A stretch of 64,000 nt of DNA from Streptomyces venezuelae ATCC 10712. GTDB lineage: Bacteria > Actinomycetota > Actinomycetes > Streptomycetales > Streptomycetaceae. This document shows positions 40,608 through 49,615 of this stretch, piece after piece. The notes beneath the pieces were generated by a model. That model was not told the DNA's origin, did no database searches, and saw only the letters and a list, made by a program, of their open reading frames with translations. Positions within the stretch are counted from its first letter, which is position 1. Every line of letters begins with the position of its first letter. A program made the position numbers and the translations under genes. Where the stretch lies: the NCBI RefSeq assembly GCF_008639165.1, contig NZ_CP029197.1, positions 7,568,001-7,632,000 on the forward strand, written 5' to 3'.

Positions 40608-42257
40608 ATGAGCGACGCGTCAGGGCACGAGGCCCCGGGACCGTTGTGCCTGGTCACCGGCGCCAGCGGCTACATCGGCGGGCGCCTCGTCCCCGAGCTC
40701 CTGGAGGCGGGCTTCCGGGTGCGGTGCCTGGCCCGTACCCCCGCGAAACTGCGCGACCACCCCTGGGCAGGGGAGGTGGAGATCGTCCGGGGCGACGTCA
40801 CCGACCCCGAGACCCTCGCGTCCGCCTTCCGCGACGTGGACGTCGCGTACTACCTGGTGCACGCCCTCGGCGCCGGGCGCGGCTTCGAGCACACCGACCG
40901 CACGGCGGCCCAGAACTTCGCCCGCGAGGCCCGCGCCGCCGGTGTCGGCCGCATCGTCTACCTCGGCGGCCTCACCCCGCGCGGCGTGCCCGACCGGGAA
41001 CTCTCGCCGCACCTGCGCTCACGTGCCGAGGTGGGCCGGATCCTGCTGGAATCCGGGGTTCCCACCACGGTGCTCCGCGCCGCCGTCATCATCGGCTCCG
41101 GCTCGGCCTCGTTCGAGATGCTCCGGTACCTCACCGAACGCCTGCCCGTGATGGTCACCCCCAGCTGGGTCCGCACCCGGATCCAGCCGATCGCCGTCCG
41201 TGACGTGCTGCGCTATCTGGTCGGCAGCGCGCGGATGCCCGCGGAGGTCAACCGGGCCTTCGACATCGGCGGCCCCGACATCCTCACGTACCTCGGCATG
41301 ATGCGCCGCTACGCCGCCGTCGCCGGACTGCCCCGACGGCTCATCTTCCCCGTGCCGGTCCTCACCCCCCGGCTGTCCAGCCACTGGATCGGACTCGTCA
41401 CCCCGGTGCCCCGGTCCATCGCCCGCCCGCTGGCCGAGTCGCTCCGCTACGAGGTCGTCTGCGACGAGCACGACATCGCCGACTGGGTGCCGGATCCGCC
41501 CGACGCCCCGCTCGCCTTCGAGCGGGCGCTCGCCCTCGCCCTCCAACGGGTCCGCGAGGCGAAGACGACCACCCGCTGGTCCTCCGCGTCCGTGCCCGGC
41601 GCGCCGAGCGATCCGCTGCCCACCGACCCCGACTGGGCGGGCGGCAGCCTCTACACCGACGAGCGCGAACGCACCGTCGGCGCGTCACTGCAGGCGCTGT
41701 GGAAGGTCGTCGAGGGCGTCGGCGGGGAGAACGGCTGGTACTCCTTCCCCCTCGCCTGGGCCGTCCGGGGCTGGCTCGACCGGCTCGTCGGAGGCGTCGG
41801 TCTGCGCCGCGGCCGCCGTGACGCCCTGCACCTGCGGGCAGGCGACTCGCTGGACTTCTGGCGGGTGGAGGAGATCGAACGGGGGCGGCTGCTGCGGCTG
41901 CGCGCCGAGATGAGGCTCCCCGGGCTCGCCTGGCTGGAGATGTACGCCGAGCGCGACGAGAACGGGGACACCCGCTACCGGCAGCGTGCCCTGTTCCACC
42001 CGCACGGCCTGGCCGGCCACGCCTACTGGTGGAGCGTCGCGCCGTTCCACGCCGTGGTCTTCGGCGGCATGGCCCGGAACATCGCCCTGAAGGCGGAGGC
42101 GAGCGAGGCGAAGGCGGGCGGGGCGGAGGCGGGCCAGGCGGAGGGGAGCAGAGCGAAGGCGGGCGGGGCGGAGGCGATCGGGGCGGCGGGAAACGGCGGA
42201 CCGGCGCCGGCGTCCGCGCCGCCACCCGCATCCGGCGCGCCCCCGCGCGGCGAATGA
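40608..42257 (+). CDS. NAD(P)-binding (NmrA/SDR) protein with C-terminal DUF2867
   Basis: A 549-aa two-part protein. The N-terminus is a Rossmann fold (CLVTGASGYIGGRLVPELLE) of the atypical-SDR/NmrA kind. Residues about 345-490 are DUF2867-like (WYSFPLAWAVRGWLDRLVGG, SLDFWRVEEIERGRLLRLRA, YWWSVAPFHAVVFGGM). The final 50 residues are a low-complexity Lys/Glu/Ala/Gly tail. GGAG precedes the ATG. Homologues are common near photolyase genes in actinobacteria, and here phr follows 80 bp downstream, so the protein may belong to the light or photoprotection group. Its reaction is unknown. Confidence 0.85.
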   Translation: MSDASGHEAPGPLCLVTGASGYIGGRLVPELLEAGFRVRCLARTPAKLRDHPWAGEVEIVRGDVTDPETLASAFRDVDVAYYLVHALGAGRGFEHTDRTAAQNFAREARAAGVGRIVYLGGLTPRGVPDRELSPHLRSRAEVGRILLESGVPTTVLRAAVIIGSGSASFEMLRYLTERLPVMVTPSWVRTRIQPIAVRDVLRYLVGSARMPAEVNRAFDIGGPDILTYLGMMRRYAAVAGLPRRLIFPVPVLTPRLSSHWIGLVTPVPRSIARPLAESLRYEVVCDEHDIADWVPDPPDAPLAFERALALALQRVREAKTTTRWSSASVPGAPSDPLPTDPDWAGGSLYTDERERTVGASLQALWKVVEGVGGENGWYSFPLAWAVRGWLDRLVGGVGLRRGRRDALHLRAGDSLDFWRVEEIERGRLLRLRAEMRLPGLAWLEMYAERDENGDTRYRQRALFHPHGLAGHAYWWSVAPFHAVVFGGMARNIALKAEASEAKAGGAEAGQAEGSRAKAGGAEAIGAAGNGGPAPASAPPPASGAPPRGE

Positions 42258-42337
42258 CCTCCGCACGTCAGTACAGCGAACCACCGGGACAGGCTCCTCG
42301 CCGAGCCGCTCGGTGACCCCATGCCAGGAGCGGTGCC

Positions 42338-43711
42338 ATGAACGTCTCGGTCGTCCTGTTCACCTCGGACCTCCGCGTCCACGACCATCCCCCGCTGCGC
42401 GCCGCGCTGGGCCGGGGGAACGAGGTCGTCCCCCTGTTCGTACGGGATCCCGCCGTGGCCCGCGCGGGCCACGCGGCGCCGAACCGGGACGCGTTCCTCG
42501 CGGACTGCCTCGCCGCCCTCGACAGCGCACTGCGCGAACGCGGCGGCCGGCTCGTGGTGCGCTCGGGCGACCCCGTCGCCGAGGTGTGCGCGGTGGTGCG
42601 GGAGGCCGACGCCGACGAGGTCCACATGGCCGCGGGCTGCAGCGGGTTCGCCCGGCGCCGTGAGGACCGGCTCCGCCGCGCCCTGGAGGCGGACGGGCGG
42701 CGCCTGTACGTCCACGACGCCGTCGTCACCGCGCTGCCGACGGGCGCCGTGACACCGGGCGGCTCGGACCACTACGCCGTCTTCACCCCCTACTTCCGCC
42801 GCTGGTCGCGCGAGCGGCTGCGCGAGCCGCTGGCCGCGCCGCGCGTCGTCCGGACCCCACGGGGCATCCGCTCCGAGGACCTGCCGGCCCGCGCGAACGT
42901 CCAGAGCGTCTCCGGGGGCCTCGCCGCCGGCGGCGAGCAGGAGGGCCGGAAGCGGCTCGCCGCCTGGCTGGCGGAGGACGTCGACACGTACGAGGAACGC
43001 CACGACGACCTCGCGGGGGACGCGACGTCCCGCCTCTCGCCGTACCTCCACTTCGGCGCGGTCTCGGCGGCCGAGGCGGTCCACCGGGCCCGGTCGCGCG
43101 GCGGGGCGGGCGCCGAGGCGTTCGTACGGCAGCTCTGCTGGCGCGACTTCCACCACCAGGTCCTCGCCGCGCGCCCCGACGCGGCCTCCGACGACTACCG
43201 CACCCGTCATGACCGCTGGCGGCGCGGGACGGAGGCGGAGGCCGACCTCCGGGCGTGGCGTGAGGGCCGCACCGGTTACCCGGTCGTGGACGCCGCGATG
43301 CGGCAACTCGCCCACGAGGGCTGGATGCACAACCGGGGGCGGCTGCTCACCGCCTCGTTCCTGACCAAGACCCTGTACATCGACTGGCGGGAGGGCGCGC
43401 GGCACTTCCTGGAGCTGCTGGTCGACGGCGACCTCGCCAACAACCAGCTGAACTGGCAGTGGATGGCGGGCACGGGCACCGACAGCCGCCCCAACCGGGT
43501 ACTGAACCCGGTGACCCAGGCCAAGAGGTACGACCCCGAGGGCGCGTACGTACGGCGCTGGGTGCCGGAACTCGCCGGGCTCGAAGGCCCCGCGGTGCAC
43601 GAGCCGTGGAAGCTGCCCGGGCGCGAACGGGCGCGCTACGACTACCCGGACCCGATGGTCGAACTCGCGGACGGCCTCGCCCGCTTCCGGCGGGCGAGGG
43701 GACAGGACTGA
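42338..43711 (+). CDS. phr: Deoxyribodipyrimidine photolyase
   Basis: A 457-aa class I CPD photolyase. The N-terminal alpha/beta antenna domain begins VVLFTSDLRVHDHPPLRAAL. The FAD domain holds FVRQLCWRDFHHQVLAARP, GYPVVDAAMRQLAHEGWMHN, DGDLANNQLNWQWMAGTGTD and FNP-type NRVLNPVTQAKRYDPEG. It repairs cyclobutane dimers with blue light. AGGAG is seven bases before the ATG. Next to LitR- and LitS-like genes, which in Streptomyces drive light-induced photolyase and carotenoid genes. Confidence 0.95.
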   Translation: MNVSVVLFTSDLRVHDHPPLRAALGRGNEVVPLFVRDPAVARAGHAAPNRDAFLADCLAALDSALRERGGRLVVRSGDPVAEVCAVVREADADEVHMAAGCSGFARRREDRLRRALEADGRRLYVHDAVVTALPTGAVTPGGSDHYAVFTPYFRRWSRERLREPLAAPRVVRTPRGIRSEDLPARANVQSVSGGLAAGGEQEGRKRLAAWLAEDVDTYEERHDDLAGDATSRLSPYLHFGAVSAAEAVHRARSRGGAGAEAFVRQLCWRDFHHQVLAARPDAASDDYRTRHDRWRRGTEAEADLRAWREGRTGYPVVDAAMRQLAHEGWMHNRGRLLTASFLTKTLYIDWREGARHFLELLVDGDLANNQLNWQWMAGTGTDSRPNRVLNPVTQAKRYDPEGAYVRRWVPELAGLEGPAVHEPWKLPGRERARYDYPDPMVELADGLARFRRARGQD

Positions 43712-43782
43712 GCCGCGCTCCAACGGGGCGGGAAGAGGCGGGACCGCGCCGCGGACCCCGGCGTCGCGCCGACGGTGTCCGC

Positions 43783-44772
43783 TCAGCCCCCTCCCGGCGC
43801 GGCGGCGGCCCCGGCGCCGTCCCGCGCGGTGGCGCACAGGCCGTGCAGCAGGGACAGGGCCTCGCGCAGACCCGTGGGGCGCAGCATCCCCGGCGCGGGC
43901 GTCCGGCCCGCCCAGCCCGGTCCCGAGAGGAGGACCGCCGTACGGGACCGGGCGCCCCGGACGCCCCACGCGGTGTCGGCGACGTGGCGCGCCAGGGGGT
44001 GGTCGGCCGTCGAGCGTGCCTGCGCCCACAGCGCGACCGCGACCGGACCCGTCCTGCGAACCGCCTGGTCGAGGGCCTCCGGGGGGACGGCCGCCCCGAA
44101 CATCAGGGAGGGCACCCCGAGTTCGGCGAGTCCCGCGGCGAGCGCCTCCAGCGGGAGGGTGTGCTGTTCGTGCGGGACGCAGGCGAGCAGGACCGGGGGA
44201 GTGCCGTCCGGTGAGGTCCTGGCGCGGCCCGCCGAGCCGACGCGGCGCAGCGCCGTCGAGACGTGCCAGGACAGCAGGTGCTCCACCTCGACGTAGCGGT
44301 CCCCCGAGGTCTCCCACTTGCGGCCCACGGCATGCAGGGCGGGAGCCAGCACCTCCTCCCACGCGGTGACCAGACCGTGCCGTGCGATCGCGGACTCGAG
44401 CAGCTCGTCCATGGCCCCCGCGTCCAGCCTGACGGCCGCACGGCCGAGGCCCCGCAGCTCGCGCCGGACGTCGCCGGGGGTGGGCACGGCCGGGCCGGGC
44501 ACGCCCTCACCCAGGGCGGTCCGGGCGGACCCTTCGCCCCCGGCGGCGAGGGCGGCGCGGGCCGCCTCCGCCGGTGGGACCCCGGACGCCGTCAGCCGGC
44601 ACATCTCCTGGAGGACGGCGATGTCGTCCGGGCTCCACCGCCGGTGCCGGCCGTTCTCACGGGCGGCGGGCCCGATGCCGTAGCGCCGGTCCCAGGAGCG
44701 CAGGGTGGTGGGTGCGACGCCGAGGCGGCGCGCGACCGCGCCGCTGGTGAGACCCGGGGAGGGTGCGGTCAT
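43783..44772 (-). CDS. litR: LitR/CarH-like MerR regulator with B12-binding region
   Basis: A 329-aa regulator. The MerR HTH is at the N-terminus (TSGAVARRLGVAPTTLRSWD, RRYGIGPAARENGRHRRW). A helical cap with WETSGDRYVEVEH recalls the W-x9-EH cobalamin motif of CarH, with one extra residue. A Rossmann-like domain follows (PPVLLACVPHEQHTLPLEAL). In LitR/CarH adenosylcobalamin is the light sensor and the dark form represses. The ATG at 44772 has no strong ribosome site. It is divergent from the ECF sigma gene and convergent with phr, which supports the LitR assignment. Confidence 0.85.
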   Translation of the reverse strand: MTAPSPGLTSGAVARRLGVAPTTLRSWDRRYGIGPAARENGRHRRWSPDDIAVLQEMCRLTASGVPPAEAARAALAAGGEGSARTALGEGVPGPAVPTPGDVRRELRGLGRAAVRLDAGAMDELLESAIARHGLVTAWEEVLAPALHAVGRKWETSGDRYVEVEHLLSWHVSTALRRVGSAGRARTSPDGTPPVLLACVPHEQHTLPLEALAAGLAELGVPSLMFGAAVPPEALDQAVRRTGPVAVALWAQARSTADHPLARHVADTAWGVRGARSRTAVLLSGPGWAGRTPAPGMLRPTGLREALSLLHGLCATARDGAGAAAAPGGG

Positions 44773-44826
44773 GCGGCCCACGATACGACGCACGACCGTT
44801 GCGAATGGTGCGGGCGCCGTGCCGGG

Positions 44827-44906
44827 ACGGAGCCTGAGGGGGCCCAGTGGGGCACCCCACCGCCACCGGAGCCCGAGGGTGCCCCCAGCGGGCACCCCCC
44901 CCGCCG
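44827..44906 (+). repeat. Two imperfect ~40-bp repeats with hairpin in the litS leader
   Basis: ACGGAGCC/ACCGGAGCC begins each unit (44827 and 44865), with a third partial start at 44907. The second unit contains a perfect 8-bp stem GGGTGCCC/GGGCACCC (44877-44897, 5-nt loop), 47 bases before the sigma-factor ATG. It may be an RNA leader structure or protein-binding DNA repeats. Confidence 0.55.
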
Positions 44907-44944
44907 ACCGGAGCCCGCCGGTCCCGGCCCGAGGAGCCGTCGCC

Positions 44945-45547
44945 ATGACCGCACCGAGCGTCGACAGCCGGTCCTCGCTCTCCCTGTCCGACCGCGAGGT
45001 CGCCGACGGTTTCGTGAGCGGTGACGAAACCTGTCTGGCCGTCGCCCATGCCCGGTGGCACGGCCTGGTGCACACCCTCGCGGCCCGCACGCTCGGCGAC
45101 ACCAGGGAGGCTGAGGACGTCGGCCAGCAGGTCTTCCTCGCGGCCTGGCGGGGCAGGGCCGGCTACCGGCCCGAGCGCGGCCCGTTCCCCGGCTGGCTGG
45201 TGGGCATCACCCGGCGGAAGACCGCCGACGCACTGACGGCCCGCTCCCGGCGCAGGGCCCTGGAGGTCGCGCTGGGCGAGCGGCTGTGGCCCGAGGCGAC
45301 GCCCGTCCCGTACTCCGACGGGGTCGTCGAACGGCTCGTGGTGGCCGGCGAGCTGGCGAAGCTGCCCACCGCGCAGCGCGAGGTGCTCGCCATGGCCTTC
45401 TACGGGGACCTCACCCAGGTCCAGATCGCCGAACGCACCGGAATGCCCCTCGGCACGGTCAAGAGCCACGCCCGACGGGGCCTCGACCGCCTGCGCCGCT
45501 CCCTGACCGAACCCCCGGCCGCCCCCACCCCGACCGACGCGGGCTGA
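44945..45547 (+). CDS. litS: ECF sigma factor, LitS-like
   Basis: A 200-aa ECF sigma factor. Region 2 reads LAARTLGDTREAEDVGQQVF and LAAWRGRAGYRPERGPFPGW; region 4 reads LPTAQREVLAMAFYGDLTQV and GMPLGTVKSHARRGLDRL. The ATG at 44945 follows CCCGAGGAG; longer in-frame starts cross non-coding sequence. No anti-sigma gene is adjacent. Divergence from the LitR-like gene and closeness to phr match the light-induced sigma-LitS module. Confidence 0.85.
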   Translation: MTAPSVDSRSSLSLSDREVADGFVSGDETCLAVAHARWHGLVHTLAARTLGDTREAEDVGQQVFLAAWRGRAGYRPERGPFPGWLVGITRRKTADALTARSRRRALEVALGERLWPEATPVPYSDGVVERLVVAGELAKLPTAQREVLAMAFYGDLTQVQIAERTGMPLGTVKSHARRGLDRLRRSLTEPPAAPTPTDAG

Positions 45548-45645
45548 ACCGACCCACCCCCGCCCCCCCCCGCCCGTGACCGTCACACTTCGGTAATCAC
45601 CGCCGACCGGGTGAATCGCCGCATCCCGACGCGCGCCGATGTCGA

Positions 45646-47241
45646 ATGGGAGGCATGACCCTCTCCGAGCCCCCGGGACAGCCCACCCGTACGGTCCGAC
45701 TCCTCGCGGCCGTCGGCGGATTGATCGCCGGTTACGTGTCCCTCGCCGTTGCGGACGTCGCCGCCTTCTGGGTGCGGCCCGAGGCGAGTCCCGTGACCGC
45801 CGTCGGGGACGTCGTCGTCGACCAGACGCCGGCGGCCGTCAAGGAGTGGGCGATCCGGGAGTTCGGCGAGAGCGACAAGGCCGTCCTCCTGCTCGGCATC
45901 CTGGTGATCCTCGGTGTCCTCGCCGTCGGCATCGGCCTGCTCGCGCTGCGGCGCCGCCTGCTCGGCTCGGCCGCGGTCGCCGCCTTCGGAGTCATCGGGG
46001 CCGTGGCGGCCGTCACCCGCCCCGATTCGGACTCCGCGCTCGACGCCGTGCCCTCGCTCGCGGGCGGCGCGGCGGGCGCGGCCCTGCTGTACGGGCTGAC
46101 CGGTCTGCTCACCCGCAGGGCCGACACGAGTTCCGGGGCCGCGCGCGCCGACCGCCGCAGCTTCCTGGTCGTCGCCGCCTCCGCGGGCCTCGCCGCGACC
46201 GGTGCCGCCGCCCTCGCCAGGGCGGCCGGCAGCCCCGTCGAGGAGAACGCCGCCGCCTCCCGCGCCGCCCTCCGGCTGCCCCGACCGGCGTCGCCCGCGC
46301 CCGCCGTGCCCGCCGGGGCGCAGCTGCCCGTCCCCGGCATCGGTCCCTTCGTCACCCCGAACCGCGACTTCTACCGCGTGGACACCGCGCTCGTCGTGCC
46401 CCGGGTCAACGCCGACCGCTGGCGGCTGCGCGTCCACGGCAGCGGCGTCCGCGAGGAGCTCACCGTCACCCTGCGGGAGCTCATGACCCGGCGGATCGTG
46501 GAGCGGGACATCACCCTCGCGTGCGTCTCGAACGAGGTCGGCGGCTCCTTGGTCGGCAACGCCCGCTGGCTCGGCGTGTCGCTCGCCGACCTCCTCCGCG
46601 AGGCGGGGGTCCGGCCGCCCTCGGAGGGCGGCCCGGCCGACCAGCTGGTGGCCCGCTCCGTCGACGGCATGACCATCGGCACCCCCGTCGAGCAGGTCAT
46701 GGACGGCCGCGACGCGCTCCTCGCCTTCGGCATGAACGGCGAGCCGCTGCCCTTCGCCCACGGCTTCCCCGTCCGCATGGTCGTCCCCGGTCTCTACGGA
46801 TACGTCTCCGCCTGCAAGTGGATCGAGTCGATCGAGCTCACCACGTTCGCCGCCTACGACGCCTACTGGGTCCCGCGCGGCTGGGCCGCCCAGGCCCCCG
46901 TGAAGACCCAGTCCCGCATCGACACCCCGCGCGCCCTCGCCCGCCCCGCCGCCGGCCCCGTCATGATCGCCGGGGTCGCCTGGGCGCAGCACCGGGGCAT
47001 CCGCCGGGTCGAGGTCCGCGTCGACGACGGCCCCTGGCAGCCTGCCCGGCTCGCCGCCGAGGACACCGTCGACACCTGGCGCCAGTGGGTGTACCCGTGG
47101 ACGGCCACCCCCGGCCGCCACACCCTCACCGTCCGCGCCACCGACGGCACCGGCGTCACCCAGCCGGAACAGCGCACCGACGTGGTGCCCGACGGGGCGC
47201 AGGGACACCACTCCGTCGTCGTCACCGTCGGAGAGGGGTAG
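45646..47241 (+). CDS. Membrane-anchored molybdopterin oxidoreductase (sulfite-oxidase fold)
   Basis: A 531-aa protein. Four membrane segments occupy the first 155 residues, then a RRSFLVVAASAGLAATGAAA stretch like a Tat signal, then a sulfite-oxidase-type Mo-cofactor domain with the Mo-binding Cys in LACVSNEVGGSL, and HGFPVRMVVPGLYGYVSACK. The C-terminal 100 residues are the Mo-co dimerisation domain. The catalytic domain is presumably outside the membrane. The start may be 45646 or the ATG at 45655, which has GGGAGG too close. A second molybdoenzyme follows at 49616. Confidence 0.88.
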   Translation: MGGMTLSEPPGQPTRTVRLLAAVGGLIAGYVSLAVADVAAFWVRPEASPVTAVGDVVVDQTPAAVKEWAIREFGESDKAVLLLGILVILGVLAVGIGLLALRRRLLGSAAVAAFGVIGAVAAVTRPDSDSALDAVPSLAGGAAGAALLYGLTGLLTRRADTSSGAARADRRSFLVVAASAGLAATGAAALARAAGSPVEENAAASRAALRLPRPASPAPAVPAGAQLPVPGIGPFVTPNRDFYRVDTALVVPRVNADRWRLRVHGSGVREELTVTLRELMTRRIVERDITLACVSNEVGGSLVGNARWLGVSLADLLREAGVRPPSEGGPADQLVARSVDGMTIGTPVEQVMDGRDALLAFGMNGEPLPFAHGFPVRMVVPGLYGYVSACKWIESIELTTFAAYDAYWVPRGWAAQAPVKTQSRIDTPRALARPAAGPVMIAGVAWAQHRGIRRVEVRVDDGPWQPARLAAEDTVDTWRQWVYPWTATPGRHTLTVRATDGTGVTQPEQRTDVVPDGAQGHHSVVVTVGEG

Positions 47242-47397
47242 CCCCGCGCCCGGGTTTGGGGCATCGTGGCAGCCGAGCGGACACCGCCCACACGGTTCGA
47301 GGACTCCGCGGGCCGCTGTCCGCGGCCTTCGGTCCGGGGACCGTAACGAAGCGGTGCCGCCCACCCGTTCACCGCTCTCATGAGGGAGACTGCTCCC

Positions 47398-49560
47398 GTG
47401 CGTGGACATCTGCCGGACGAGAACCCCGGTTTCGTGGGACGCCGCACGGAACTGGAGCGCGTCTCCGCCGCGTTGGCGGAGCACCGCCTCGTCACCGTGA
47501 CCGGCGTGGGCGGAGTCGGGAAGACCCGGCTCGCGCTGCGTGCCGCGCACCGCGCCGCCGACCGGTATCCCGACGGCGCCTGGTGGACCGACCTCACCCC
47601 GCTCGACGGCGACCGGCTCCTCGTCGCGCTCGTCGCCGACTCCGTCGACCTCGCCGACCACACCCCCGGCATGGCGACCACCGCGCTGCGCCGGCGGCTC
47701 GCCGACGACCGGCTGCTGCTCGTCCTCGACTCCTGCGAGCACCTCGCCGAGCCCTGCGCCCGGCTCGTCGCCGAACTCCTCGCCGCTGCCCCCGGGCTCA
47801 CCGTGCTGGCCACCAGCCGGCGCCCCCTCGGCGTCGAAGGGGAGCGGATCGTCGCCCTCGATCCGCTGCCGCCCGCCGGACGCGACGCCCTGGAGCTGCT
47901 CCGCCGGGCCGCCGGGGAGGACTTCCCCGCGGCCGGGCCCGCCGGGGAGATCTGCGTCCGGCTCGAAGGCATCCCGCTCGCCCTGGAACTTGCCGCCGCC
48001 CAGATCCGCCTCCAGGGCGCCGAAGCCGTACGGGACCAGCTCGGCACCCGCTTCGACGCCCCGCCCGCCGCCCGCTTCGACCTGCTCGCCCACACCGAGC
48101 GGGTCTGGCCGAGCCGCCACCAGACGCTGCGGGCCGCCATCGGCTGGAGCCACGAGCTCAGCGCGCCCCTCGAGCGTCTCCTGTGGGCCCGGCTCTCCGT
48201 CTTCCGCGGCCCCTTCGACCTGGTGTCGGCGACCGCCGTCTGCGCCGGCGGCCCGCTCGACCCGGCCGTCCTGCCGGCCGCGCTCGACGGTCTCGTCCGC
48301 TCCTCCGTGGTCCGCCCTCCCGACGCGGGCGGCCGGTTCCGGATGCTCGACACGATCCGTGCCTACGGCGCGACCTGGCTGGACCGGACCGGTGAGACGG
48401 GCGCCGTCGCCGACCGGCACGCCGCGCACTTCCGCGGCCTCGCGGTCCGGGCGGAGACCGAGTGGCACGGCGCCCGCCAACTGCACTGGTACCGCACCGT
48501 CGACGCCCACCACACCGACCTGCGCACCGCCCTCGACCGGCTGCTGCGGACCGATCCCGACGCGGCCCTCGACCTCGTCGGCTCCGTCGCCTTCGCCTGG
48601 TCCTGCCGGGGCCGGCTCCGCGAGGCCCGCGACGGGCTCGAACAGGCGCTGCTGCTCAGCGGAGCACGCGGCCGCACCCGGGCCCGCGCCCTGTGGGCGC
48701 TCGGCGTCACCCTCGTACTCCAGGGAGAGTTCGGCCCCGCCCAGGAGGTCAGCGAGCGCTGCGCCAGGGAGGCCCGGCACACGGAGTACACGGAGTACAC
48801 CGACCGCGCCGAGCACGCCGACCGCGTGGCGATCGCGGAGCGCACCGGGCACGCGCCCGCGGGCGTCGAGGACGACCAGCTCGCCGCGGCCGGCCGGACG
48901 CGGTCCCGGCCCGGTGACCTCACCCTGGACGCCGCCGCCCTCGCCGGGCTGCTCGCCCTCACCACCGGCCGCCCGATGGCCGCGCACGTCGTCGTCGGGC
49001 ACGTCCTCGACGCCGCCCGGGGCGGCCCCGCCGACTCCGCCGCCCGGCTCCGCTGCCACCTCGTCCAGGTCTTCGCCCTCACCGGCCTCGGCCGCCTCGC
49101 CGAGGCCAGGGAACGCGCGCTGGCCCTGCTCGCCCGGTGCGAGGAGCTCGACGAGCACTGGACCCGGACCGCCCTGGAGTACCAACTGGCCCTCACCGGC
49201 CTCCTGGAGGGCGACCCGGCGGCCGCCGCCGGCCACGCGCGCGCCATGCTCGAAGGCACCCGCGCGCTCGGCGCGAGCCTCGGCGTCGCCCTCGGACTCG
49301 ACGTCCTCGCCACCGCCCTCGCCGCGGCCGGCGACGGAGCACGCGCCGCCGACGTGTCCGGCACCGGGGAGGCGTACTGGCGCTCCACGGGCCAGCCCCG
49401 GCGCGGGCTGCCCGGCCTGCGGGCACTGCACGAGAAGTACACGGACACGGTCCGCGCGACGCTCGGCGAACCCGCCTACGAGGAGATCTTCCTGCGGGCC
49501 CTCACCGGCCTCCCGCAGGACGGCCTCGACCGTGCGCTGCGCGGCCCCCGGGAGGACTGA
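47398..49560 (+). CDS. NB-ARC/TPR ATPase regulator without DNA-binding domain
   Basis: A 720-aa protein from a GTG with GAGGGAG upstream; an ATG six codons earlier lacks one. Walker A is VTGVGGVGKTRLAL, Walker B LLLVLDSCEHLAEP, and sensor ATSRRPLGVEGERI. About residues 290-700 are TPR-like helices. This matches the ATPase-TPR part of AfsR/SARP and LuxR relatives, but no SARP, OmpR or LuxR HTH is present. A short repeat (TEYTEYTD) sits near residue 462. It is probably a signal-transduction ATPase; partners unknown. Confidence 0.85.
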   Translation: MRGHLPDENPGFVGRRTELERVSAALAEHRLVTVTGVGGVGKTRLALRAAHRAADRYPDGAWWTDLTPLDGDRLLVALVADSVDLADHTPGMATTALRRRLADDRLLLVLDSCEHLAEPCARLVAELLAAAPGLTVLATSRRPLGVEGERIVALDPLPPAGRDALELLRRAAGEDFPAAGPAGEICVRLEGIPLALELAAAQIRLQGAEAVRDQLGTRFDAPPAARFDLLAHTERVWPSRHQTLRAAIGWSHELSAPLERLLWARLSVFRGPFDLVSATAVCAGGPLDPAVLPAALDGLVRSSVVRPPDAGGRFRMLDTIRAYGATWLDRTGETGAVADRHAAHFRGLAVRAETEWHGARQLHWYRTVDAHHTDLRTALDRLLRTDPDAALDLVGSVAFAWSCRGRLREARDGLEQALLLSGARGRTRARALWALGVTLVLQGEFGPAQEVSERCAREARHTEYTEYTDRAEHADRVAIAERTGHAPAGVEDDQLAAAGRTRSRPGDLTLDAAALAGLLALTTGRPMAAHVVVGHVLDAARGGPADSAARLRCHLVQVFALTGLGRLAEARERALALLARCEELDEHWTRTALEYQLALTGLLEGDPAAAAGHARAMLEGTRALGASLGVALGLDVLATALAAAGDGARAADVSGTGEAYWRSTGQPRRGLPGLRALHEKYTDTVRATLGEPAYEEIFLRALTGLPQDGLDRALRGPRED

Positions 49561-49615
49561 CCGCCGCTCCCGCCCCCGACGTGCCGGGCCCCTCGCCCGG
49601 GCGGACGATGAGGGC

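Noticed and set aside
47540..49615. Long upstream extension of the second molybdoenzyme frame
   Set aside because: It overlaps the NB-ARC gene in another frame and is Pro/Ser/Ala-rich. The molybdoenzyme begins at 49616.
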